Assembly (NCBI RefSeq): GCF_963678635.1
Contig: NC_087062.1
Location: 38,953,330 to 39,017,329 of the forward strand
Length of the DNA stretch: 64,000 nt
Direction of reading: 5' to 3'
DNA from: Symsagittifera roscoffensis
Lineage: Eukaryota; Xenacoelomorpha; Acoela; Convolutidae
Made by a program: the position numbers and the translations under genes. Under the pieces are notes generated by a model, which was not told where the DNA came from, did no database searches, and was given only the letters and a program-made list of their open reading frames with translations. Position 1 is the first letter of the stretch. Each line of letters opens with the position of its first letter. Of this stretch, positions 22,585 through 31,328 are shown piece by piece.

Positions 22585-22755
22585 ATAATTAACAACTTTT
22601 GTTTAATTGCGTTATTTTGATTTCAATTCAAAAAATATCGTGCGTCAATTTTGTTTCAACCCTTTTTCGAAAAAGCAATTACAATTTCGCTTTGAGTCTC
22701 TTGCGTCTAAACAACGATATCCTGAAATTGACAACCACAGACAAGTATTTCAACG
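22585..22755 (-). repeat. 3' LTR remnant of the copia relic
   Basis: Aligns with 26,817-26,983: shared blocks are tttgttta..gcgtt.ttttgat, the cgaaa...gcaatta block, and gaaattgac..ccacagac.agt.tttcaac. The ends are blurred; boundaries are approximate. Confidence 0.6.
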
Positions 22756-22759
22756 CTTC

Positions 22760-23394
22760 CCCTCAAAAGGCACTTACTTCCAAAAAGAAGCTTGCATATC
22801 TGCGCCAAACGAACATGTGGAAGTCTTTTTGTCCAAATATCCGCAAGCATAACTCGGTAGGAAGATATTTCAACGTCATCTTATCAGAGCTAATTTGTTC
22901 CGGGACAAGTGATCTTTTATGTAGATATGTTTGGCGCTCGATCTCGAAGCTGTTTCATTAGCTACACAGATTGCTCCTTGGTTGTCTCTAATCAAAAGAA
23001 GGATAGTAATATTATCGTTAAGTTTCTCGAGTAAATGTTCCGAAAAAATACTTCCGGAGCCAAGTCCAATAGAGCTATATAGTCCGATTCACATGAAGAT
23101 AATCATACCGAATTGTGTTTAGCAGTTCGCAAAAGCACCGGTGAGTGTGACTTGTTTGATAATATAACCCTGCCAGATACCAATTTTCTGGTACGTAATC
23201 GGCATCACTGGACGCAAAAAAAAACACAGACCATTATCATATCGTGAATAAGTAAGGGTATAATTCTTGCCCTTTAAGTAGCCTAGCACTCGTTTTTCTG
23301 CAATAAAACCTTGCACTGATGGACTTTTGCACGCTTGAGAGAGTAGGTTTACTGCAGAAGCAAAATCCGGGTTAGTGGCTTCACTAAAATACAC
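22760..23394 (-). pseudogene. Copia RNase H and RT C-terminus (decayed)
   Basis: The frame at 23119-23394 carries the copia block SEATNPDFASAVNLLSQ...KRVLGYLKGK, the thumb/connection preceding RNaseH. Further down, a different frame at about 22,920-23,060 reads LIRDNQGAICVANE...SSAKHIYIKDH, the copia RNaseH core. Beyond it, the KYLPTE...KLLFGSKCLLRG tail that normally ends copia Pol is readable at about 22,770-22,890. At least two frameshifts separate the parts. Confidence 0.75.
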
Positions 23395-24300
23395 TAACGC
23401 CCCCGCTAAGTGCTGAAAAAACCAACGATCAGTTAGACCTTTTTAATCAATTGCATTTTTAGAAATAACCAGAGGTTTGCAGTATTGCATTTTCCAAATT
23501 TCGATTAATTTTTGACGATCATTTTTAGAAAATTTATTATATGTTTTTCACCAACTTAACTTTTTCCCCCAAAATGTTTCGCGAACGGTCTTATCTTCAA
23601 TGCGAATCCGCTTACCAACGTTGGCAAGCAGCTCTTGTACTGAAATTTGTCAAAATAAAAAAGTATTATCAAATTACACAGCATTGAAACTCTTTTTCTT
23701 GGATGATAAAATAAACAGGTGTCTGCAGAGCTTCTGAAGTATTCAAGCTCCGATAATAATTTTGTTAGAAACTGATTCCAAGCTCGACTGGCTTGTTTTG
23801 AATCGTAAATACATTTACTTAGCTTGCATACAACACTTTCACTTGACGCAAAACCACGCGGTTGCTGATTGAAAATTTCATCCTCAAAATTAGCAATCAA
23901 AAAACTGTTTTGACATCAATTTGTCGCATTTCAGACCATATTATACTGCCATGGCAAATAAAGGGCAAATGATTGTCATACTAATTGTAGCTGAAAAGGT
24001 ATCAGTATAAATCTTACCATAAATTTGACTAAATCCTGTAGCCACATAACTTGCCTTATATCGTTCAATTGAACCATCGCTTTAACGCTTTATATCGAAA
24101 ACCTATTTGACTTTTGTTACTGTTTTTCCAGGAGTTAAAAACGGAAGATCCCAGAAATTGCTTTTTCAAGACTATTGAATCTCTTTTGCATTCCATCTTG
24201 CCGTTTTTCAACATCAGCGGACAAAACTGCTTCCACATAATTGAGTGAAACAATGCCATTGACACAAGCAGCCCTTGCAAATTTTCTTTTTTTTGAATAA
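23395..24300 (-). pseudogene. Copia reverse transcriptase (decayed)
   Basis: The frame 23556-23900 reads IANFEDEIFNQQPRGF, then KLSKCIYDSKQASRAWNQFL, a standard copia RT segment. The position expected for YVDD is degenerate (about LFYFDKF), so the active site is lost. The frame 24065-24280 is a shifted piece of the RT N-terminus. No intact RT could be made. Confidence 0.75.
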
Positions 24301-24399
24301 CGATCTTTGAATAAAACGATTATTCCTATTAGTTGAGCGTTATGTCAAGTCACAAAGCAATTGAATTTTCTTCATCCTCCACAGATTGTTCTCTTGAAG

Positions 24400-25640
24400 T
24401 AGATGATTCAAAATATTGTGCTCAAAATTGTATCGAACTGTCAGGAATGGGGTTTTAAGTGTTTTGTAAACTTTCTGCAGTTAGAGTGTGAGGAGGAGAC
24501 TCATTGGCATCAGGTAATACAAACTCGTTGTGAGTTGTGTAATTTTCCCGTTTATCTCAGATTGGAGCACCGTGAATATCCATTTGCCTATTATGCGAAC
24601 TAGATGCTTAGGGTACTCTTCAAAAAACATCAATAATTGTAGAATTAGCTCCCCTTGTCGTTGATAACGGCTCTTCAAGAGTAGGCAATACATCAATTGT
24701 ATCATTTTATAGCAAGACGTGATCCGTTATTGAGACCTGGGAATTGTTCTTTGTCAAATGTCACTTTAGGAGAACGATAAGTTTTTTTTTTCAGAAAAAC
24801 ATAAAAAATTATATTCAGGAATTGATCTATCATATCCTGTCAAAACTTCGTTTTTCCCTTCGCAATAACTTGCGCTGTTTTTGATATGAGAAACTTTAAA
24901 AGATGAACACTGGTTTAATTTCCATAAATATTTTGTGACACGTTTTATCATCGTTATTAGCAGATGTTAGTACACACTTTCTTCTGTATAAAACAGTATC
25001 AACTGCCCTTATCCAAAAAAATTCTGGTGGTTTTGACGTGAGTAAAAGATCCCGTGCAGTGCATTGTGAATAAATGTTCGCTAATAGCGCTCGGCTATAC
25101 CACTTTGATGAGGAGAATAAGGACATGTAAATTGCTGTGCAATGATAATGTTCTAGCCAAAGTTGCGAAATTTGCGTGAAATACATCCCCATCATTATTT
25201 GACCTGAGTTTAAATCCAGCAATGATACCACGGTATAAAAAAAAATTGTAGTTGTGCAAACCAATTGCCTTTAGAGGCCATAGAACCACCGTTGCTAATT
25301 TTGAAAAGTCACCAAAAAAAGATATATAGCATATTTGTTTCCGTGCAATGAATCGAGAAAAAGTACACAAACGTCACTGTCAAATTTTCGGAAAGCCCTT
25401 GCTTGAGGGTCTTCAGATAAGTCATAACGTAGATATTTTACATTTTTAACACCTAGTACAATTATCGGTTGCTAATGAATCGGAAGTAACCATGCGTTTT
25501 ACTGCTTGATTTGCAGTTTTCTTCAATGTTCCATAAACTACATGAGTTAACCTTGCATACCTCGGAGAAATAGGCAATACCGACAGATTTGGCTCTTTTG
25601 CATTATCTTTAAACTAAAAAAGAAAAAAGAAAAAAGACAA
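24400..25640 (-). pseudogene. Copia integrase (decayed)
   Basis: Overlapping frames 24896-25264 and 25095-25370 contain shifted pieces of the copia integrase core. FKLRSNNDGDVFHANFATL corresponds to the second-Asp block (usually R-S-DNGGEY), here with Asp changed to Asn. The frame at 24766-24951 has the FKV...Y..H-like and GYDRS-PEY segment that follows the core in copia. All are fragmentary. Confidence 0.65.
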
Positions 25641-26072
25641 TCATGTCAACAAAAGTAGCTTACTGTTGTTCCGAAAGTAATAGGGGTTTTTGTTGAAAAT
25701 CACTGTATTCCCTTTTTTAACTATAAGTGAAAATGATATCAAATGAAATTTGAAACTCGGCACACACAATGCGCGCTGGAGGTTAAATGTGTACTTAGCT
25801 TTATTACGATTGTAAAAGGGGAGGCAAACTTCTCCAACACCATATACTCGCTGTTGTGTCCCATTCCCATCAGTAAAAACTATCGCCTTTCGTCTTTTTC
25901 CAGCATAGAGAGCGTCGTGAACGTCACTTTTTCTGGAATGGATTGGTTGTTGCATCCACAATCTGTCACAAGGTGCATCGACCCACTTGAAGTTGCAGTC
26001 AGCGCAAACCCAGAGAAACCGCCTTGATGGTTGCTCTATTTTTACTTGTTTACATGCTGCGTTGCATAGCAC
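25641..26072 (-). pseudogene. Copia protease and gag-pre-integrase region
   Basis: The 143-residue frame contains KWVDAPCDRLWMQQ, a decayed version of the copia protease entry (WxxDSGAxxHM), then VYGVGEVCLPFYNRNKAK and LQRALCVPSFKFHLISFS, the standard downstream part. The catalytic Asp-Ser-Gly is gone. A remnant of the Gag zinc knuckle (NHTADRC) is readable immediately upstream in another frame. Confidence 0.75.
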
Positions 26073-26600
26073 CTGTCAGCAGTGTGATTGTTCGGACTTC
26101 GTACAGTACAAGGTTTTCTTATTTCCCTGTCCCGTTCCCCCATTGTATCTTTATCGGCCAGTTCTCTGAATAGCTGGAGCCGCATTGGGTGTAGAACTCG
26201 TATCTTGTTAGTTTGAGCTCACCCCAATTGATCTTTTGATCAGTCACTCCTTAATTGGAAGGTACAATATCTGCTGGAACTGTTTTGCAGCTATGAATGA
26301 GTCGTATTCTTGGGGCAATGCCTTAACAACTATGGCTGTTTTTAGGTTATCACTGATCTTTTCATATGCTGGTTCTAGTTCGAACACAATATTGCGGTTT
26401 TTGTTCACAAATTCTATCATCGATTCCCCTTTCTTCTTGAGTTTCTGAAAATATTGCCAAATCACAATGACTTGGCTTATTCGAACCTGCCCAAATGTTT
26501 TCTGCAAGTAATTACATATGTGGAATCCTTTTCTGATATTCTGTGCAATGATCATCTGCAAAGTAGAATCATTGAGGTGCATAATGATTTCCTGATACAA
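26073..26600 (-). pseudogene. Copia Gag (decayed)
   Basis: The frame at 26244-26600 reads LNDSTLQMIIAQN...LQKTFGQVRISQVI, then the FQKLKKKGESMIEFVNK helix and NLKTAIVVKALPQEYDSF, a copia-type capsid. A start codon is not preserved, and the N-terminal part is out of frame upstream. Confidence 0.75.
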
Positions 26601-26816
26601 CGTCCTCTGAACAGAATCCCTGTTGGCTTCGTTACTTTTTTCAGATTCTACATTTAGTTCTTTTTATCTTGAATATATATAGGAATCGTTCACATTTTCC
26701 AGGAAATTTTTGAGGTTTTCCCTAAAAAAGATCAGCTTGAAACCCATCAAGATGTTGATGCTTGGCAGCTTCAATAGCCCATAATATCTTATAATAGTAA
26801 ACCTCGAAAAATAAAA
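26601..26816 (-). other. Copia leader / possible PBS
   Basis: Between the Gag remnant and the LTR remnant. The minus strand has attatgggctattg at about 26,775-26,790, reminiscent of the ttatgggc start that some copia elements use to pair with an initiator-tRNA half molecule. Weak; the boundaries are not clear. Confidence 0.3.
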
Positions 26817-26983
26817 TACAAAATCAAGACCCTTTGTTTAACCGCGTTGTTTTGATGCCAATTTAAAAAGCTAAAACTTAGAGGTCAAAATAGTTTAATG
26901 CCTTTCTCGAATATAGCAATTATAGTTTTTTTACTAAGCAAATATGTTTTGAAATTGACCAGCCACAGACGAGTGTTTCAACA
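26817..26983 (-). repeat. 5' LTR remnant of the copia relic
   Basis: Partner of 22,585-22,755. On the minus strand it begins TGTTGAAACACTCG at 26983. Identity is low and the ends are approximate. Confidence 0.6.
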
Positions 26984-27034
26984 ATTTTTTTTACTGATTA
27001 GAAACAAGGAGAGTTTTTTTCGAAAAACGTGTAA

Positions 27035-27280
27035 TCGCTGTTTTAAGGGTTCACCTAATGGTCTGAGGATTTGTCACCCAATCATGAGCCCACTAGTTTT
27101 GCAAGAAACTGATTAAATTGTTTCCTTTAACCGTTAGCCTTTTCACTGTAACATTTTCTCTGACCCGATTTTTTGAACGCCTATTTTAAATTACCATAGG
27201 TAGAGACAGTGAAAAGAAAGTAGATTTTATTTTTGACGCTTGCCAATCGCTGTACGATAAAATTTCACTTTCCGTTTTGA
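27035..27280 (+). repeat. Old LTR fragment of the large-element family
   Basis: Matches the last third of the large LTR (about 28,545-28,760): the ttaaggg/ttaggat start, cctaatggtctgaggat against cctcgtggtctgggaat, catgagcccactagttttgcaa, and ggtagagacagtgaaaag. It is much more diverged than the two intact LTRs, so it is an older insertion. Confidence 0.6.
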
Positions 27281-27450
27281 AAAACTCCTGACGTCTGTAA
27301 CAAAATTGACTTAACAGGAACTTGATGATGTATCGCGATATGAAAATATTGAGCTTGATTCGTGTATCTTCATGTAAATTAGAACTTTGAACATTCATGT
27401 TAAAAAGGAACATGAAAAGTAATTTTCACATCATCCCACATTTTGAAGGT

Positions 27451-27650
27451 GTAGCATTCGCCCAGACATTACAAAGTGACGGAGCGTAGAATAAGTACAT
27501 TTTGACAACTGGCATTAGTCCGTTTACTTAATTCTACTTGTTTTTAAGCGTCTAAACATAGCATATTAGTTTTCTAGTCTGTTTAGAGCTAAGTAAAAGT
27601 TGCCATTTTAAGGCTGTCAGTCAAATGACTTTTGATCAGCATTTGTTGTC
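27451..27650 (-). repeat. Old inverted LTR fragment of the large-element family
   Basis: tgtagcattcgccc at 27,451 matches the reverse complement of the large LTR's 3' end (tgtaacattcgccc), and gacgga and cgtctaaaca blocks follow in the same reversed order. This is a decayed LTR copy in opposite orientation, 230 bp from the intact 5' LTR. Confidence 0.5.
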
Positions 27651-28049
27651 ATGTAAAATAATCTCATAGTTGAGTATCGGATCCCCAGACTACATGACTA
27701 TTATTGAAAACACGGCTGGAAAAACATAAATTACTACGTTTTTAGTGACAGTTATTTATAAATCCCTTGGGTATGGATTGACTCTTTCCTCTTTCCACTC
27801 ATGCTCTGAATTAATACAGAATATTGGAGTTAATTAAATCATTCAGGGCATTACAGTAGTTAAAATATGTCTCTAAAAGTTGTGACATTCGACCAGAATG
27901 GACGAAAATGCAGATTTGGCAATTTCGAATTATTAGCAGCTAACCTTCCGAATTAGCAGTTTTGAAGGATTAACAGTGTTATTGGAACGATTAGTCAAAT
28001 TGTGAAGGCTGGAATATTCTGGTATTTCAATTTTTAAAATTTCGAAGTA

Positions 28050-28057
28050 TGACGTCA
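28050..28057. promoter_or_regulatory. TGACGTCA palindrome (CRE/ATF-type site)
   Basis: A perfect 8-bp cAMP-response-element-type palindrome in the U3-like part of the LTR, conserved at 50049-50056. bZIP factors of the CREB/ATF class bind this sequence in animals. Use here is inferred. Confidence 0.5.
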
Positions 28058-28200
28058 TATTTCTGAGAAACGTCAGAATCGGCCATTTTGGAGGAAAACC
28101 AGAAAAAATATGAACAACAATAGCTGTGATAGCGATAACTACGAGGATTGTGATAGAAAAAACAACAACGAATTGCAGAGTTAGCAGAGACCGTTGCGAT

Positions 28201-28232
28201 TTGCAACGATTCTGCCGCTACAATCGTTGCAA
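28201..28232. promoter_or_regulatory. LTR hairpin, 11-bp stem
   Basis: ttgcaacgatt and aatcgttgcaa form a perfect 11-bp inverted repeat around the 10-nt loop ctgccgctac. A third, overlapping arm (gttgcgatttgcaac) lies just upstream. It is identical in the 3' LTR (50200-50231). Confidence 0.7.
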
Positions 28233-29354
28233 GGCCGTTCACAACAACGGTGAATGGTGGAAAAGCAGCCTTCCGGAAAGAAGACAAGGTTGTTATTTAC
28301 CCGGATTCAAGAATCCGGAGGGGTCTCGGGACTTGGACTAATATCATTTTATACAAACTTTTAGCTTCCCGGTTATGTCTTGAATTGAATTTATTTAACA
28401 TCTGAATTCCTTTTACGACGATGAGAAGCTAGGAGTTGGGGGAAAGGGTTGATCCATACTCGATGGAGATGATGATTTTTATCTACTGAACAAAAACAAT
28501 ATTAATATAAGAAGTAGTAGTAGCCCTGTTTTCCCTGTTTTTAGGATTGACCTCGTGGTCTGGGAATACTGAGACGCAGCCATGAGCTGACTAATTTTGC
28601 ATGCAATTAAATTAATTTGAGCGTTCTGGTCGAAGCCGGAGAACAGTAACGTTTTTGTCGACCCGATGTTCGAAAGACCACCATAAGAACTGGCTTTGGT
28701 AGAGACGATGAAAAGCATGTAGAGCTCTGTTTAGACGTTGGCCAGTCGTCTTAGAATCCTAGCTTTATTTTCCGTCGATATGTACTTCCGGGCGAATGTT
28801 ACATAGATGTTTTTATGGCGCTCCTGTGTGTTATTCTTTTTAACATCATGACCGGCAGAACCGTTAACGAGCACTCCGCGCCGAGCGGATGCTCATAATA
28901 TTGCCCTTAATAGGCCCTAACCGCCGGGGCGGAGGGGTAGTTCGGAACGCGGAAGCCTTCCGGATTCCCGTGAATAGCTTTTTAACCTGGTTAAGACCGA
29001 CAATTCACGAACCAGGAAGGGTGGGGGGATTCGAGGTCCCGTCATCTCCTGAGTGGTCCGTGACCAAAAACACTTAAAGATATATATAAAATCAAACAAA
29101 AAGTAGTATAGTACCCAAGAAAAACAATCAACATAAAAAAACAGAAAAAAAACAAAAACAGTAGAAAAAAGTAAAAATCAGTAAAAAAATTATCCCCCCC
29201 GACAAGATGTGATCCGACCCTCCCGTTTGTTGTTGATAGATATATTGTTGTTACAGGCATTTATATCAATCAGGATTGTTATGATCATTTTTGTAGCCCG
29301 TTTGTGAGTTTTGTACTGTAGGGTTGTTTGAGTATTTAAGCACGTTAATGCTAA

Positions 29355-29406
29355 CTTGCGCTCAATCCGGAAGGGTCTGCTGATTTGCGCTCAATCCGGA
29401 GGGGTC
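29355..29406 (+). repeat. Two tandem copies of the CCGG-GGGTC motif
   Basis: ttgcgctcaatccgga(a/g)gggtct occurs twice in tandem. This is the same core as in the LTR and the main cluster. Related single copies stand near 30,205 and 30,281, and reverse-orientation copies (ccttccggatt) near 28,960 and 30,045. Confidence 0.7.
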
Positions 29407-30331
29407 TTGGGAGAAGACTAATCCGGCAAGCAGTACAAAAAGCAACAAAAAGGGACTCAACGACAACGACAGTCGACTGTTGGGTATCGTTAACAAGTTT
29501 TGTATCCCTTTTGGTACAAAAAACATGATAGTAATCTGTGGGGGGCTCGACAGTGCTGCACTGTAGTGACCCTTCACCGAACTGCGAAAATCCGAGTTAA
29601 GCACCTTAATTCGAATATTGAACAAACCCGGATGGGTATATCATTACTAATATTATCACTTATATAGCCTATTTTAATACTCCTATTTCGTTTTTCAGTG
29701 AAAAACACAGTAAGCGTACCGGTTTTTAGGGTCAAAATAGCGATAATTTGATCCCCCACAAATCGCGATTTTTGAATTATCGATATTTTTTGAAACGGAA
29801 AAAAGCGCTAAATATGTGAGTTACATCGTAACTGTGCTAGTATAATAGGTAGAACTGGTTGAGTTTAGTTCAGAAGTGGTTGGAACTATTTTGGTACCAA
29901 AAACCGAATTTTCGTGATTTTTGGGAAAACGGAACACTATAAAGTCAGAAAATTTTTTCAAATTTTTGAGTTAGGACAGTAAAAATAGTTGTTCGGACAA
30001 CGTCCACTAGTGAATCTACAGGTTTTAAGACCCGTTTCCCGAAAGCCTTCCGGATTACACAGAATTAAGGCGTCCGAATAGCATAGTTTTTCGCAAATTT
30101 TTTCAACTAAAGCGTTTTAGATCGGGTTGATCGAGCCGAAATTAGGCTAGCGATAAAACCCTTCACCGTTAGCGTGAATTGTCAAATAAGTGGCTTAACT
30201 TCAATCCGGAAGGGTCAAGGGAAAGACCACATACCCTTCCTAGTTAATACAGACAGCATAATAGCATCGGAGAACGTATGCGGAGGGGTACAGGTTGAAA
30301 ATCAAGGAAGTCTCCGAAAAGTTATTTTTAC

Positions 30332-30563
30332 AAAACCGGAGGGGTCCCCATCCGGAGGGTCCAGATTTTTCCTAATTCGGAGGGGTCCCAATCGGAGGGG
30401 TCCTGTTTTCACAAAACCGGAGTGGTCCCAATCCGGAGGGATCTTACATTAGCTAACCCAGAGGGGTCCCAATCCGGAGGGGTCTCAATTTTGCCAATCC
30501 GGAGGGGTCCTATTTTTGCCTATCCGGAAGGGTACTGTTTTTGTCAACCCGGAGGGGTATTAT
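30332..30563 (+). repeat. CCGGAGGGGTC motif array, about 11 copies
   Basis: About eleven near-copies of aatccggaggggtcc in 230 bp, often in pairs separated by short T-rich spacers such as attttgcc or tgttttcac. Single-base variants (ccggaagggt, cggagtggtc, ccagaggggtc) are present. The same motif is in both LTRs. An array in the leader of a retroelement suggests an RNA-binding or packaging signal, or an expanded polypurine-like word; this is inference. Confidence 0.8.
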
Positions 30564-31328
30564 TTTGTTAAAGGACTTAGGTAAACAGAAGAAAAGATAA
30601 GAGTGAGGGGTGTTAGGTTATTAAGAGACAGGCTAGGAACCAGTGACTGCACTGGTAACTTGCCTTTCAAAAAAGACCAGACCGAAACAAAACAGGTCCA
30701 AACTCGGATATTCGCGACACTAAGTCTAAATTAAAAAAAGAGTTTTTAACTCATTGGTGTGGATTGAAATCCAAAACATTTCTGAGAAAAGTGACTGCCC
30801 TGAGGATTTTAGTAGGTCTAGCTCGGGCAGTCCGAAGGCAGATAGGTAACACAGGACTCGGTGGGTGCAATAGACGCCCACTTGAGAAAATTAATGCCTT
30901 CAAGTTTTGTCTGTTTGGTGCAGCACCAAGCAGGGAAAGCTCTTTCTTTATAAAAACAAGTTCGACTACTATTGTACTGCGACCGACTAAAAGTACAATA
31001 CACATACGTTTTTCATAGAAATTTTCTTATTTTGTTATATCTGGTTTTAAATCAACAGTTTGTGCTTGATTGGGTAGTGAATACACTATCTTTTAAATTG
31101 ACTGATATCATCATACTGTGCTAGTTCTCCAATCTTACAACTAATAATCGATTATTGTGAATAAGTTGTATATACGCTGTGCCGTGACAACATACAAGGA
31201 TTCGTAGCCACTATTCAATAGAAATTTTTGGAATTTTTTGTGTTGTGTTATTATTATCAGTAGTCAGATCAAAAGGAAAACTAGCAACCGAACTGAGTGT
31301 ATAGATAGTAAGAAGTGATAAAGTGAAA

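Larger units (their letters stand above)
22585..26983 (-). mobile_element. Decayed Ty1/copia retrotransposon, minus strand
   Basis: Fragments appear in copia order on the minus strand: Gag (about 26,600), gag-pre-integrase/protease (26,072), integrase (about 25,300), RT (about 23,800) and RNaseH (about 23,000). Diverged direct repeats at about 22,585-22,755 and 26,817-26,983 look like the LTRs. Every domain is broken by frameshifts and stops, so this is an old relic, clearly older than the two gypsy elements. Confidence 0.85.
27881..28803 (+). repeat. 5' LTR of the giant element
   Basis: The 923-bp LTR. About 28,032-28,446 is identical to the 3' LTR while both ends have diverged. It contains TGACGTCA, an 11-bp inverted-repeat hairpin, and one copy of the aatccggaggggtc motif (28312-28325) that is expanded in the leader. 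The 71-residue frame at 28126-28341 is identical in both LTRs but has no known domain and is not called as a gene. Confidence 0.93.
28804..31328 (+). other. Leader of the giant element
   Basis: About 2.5 kb without a supported ORF. A TGGCGCTCC at 28816-28824, 12 bases inside the LTR, is the only PBS-like candidate and its offset is larger than usual. The leader carries scattered and clustered copies of the CCGGAGGGGTC motif. The Gag ATG is at 31329; the frame is also open from a GTG at 31323. Confidence 0.6.

Noticed and set aside
28126-28341. 71-residue frame identical in both LTRs
   Set aside because: Identity is explained by the conserved LTR core; no domain, and LTR-encoded proteins are rare. 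Noted as part of the conserved core instead.
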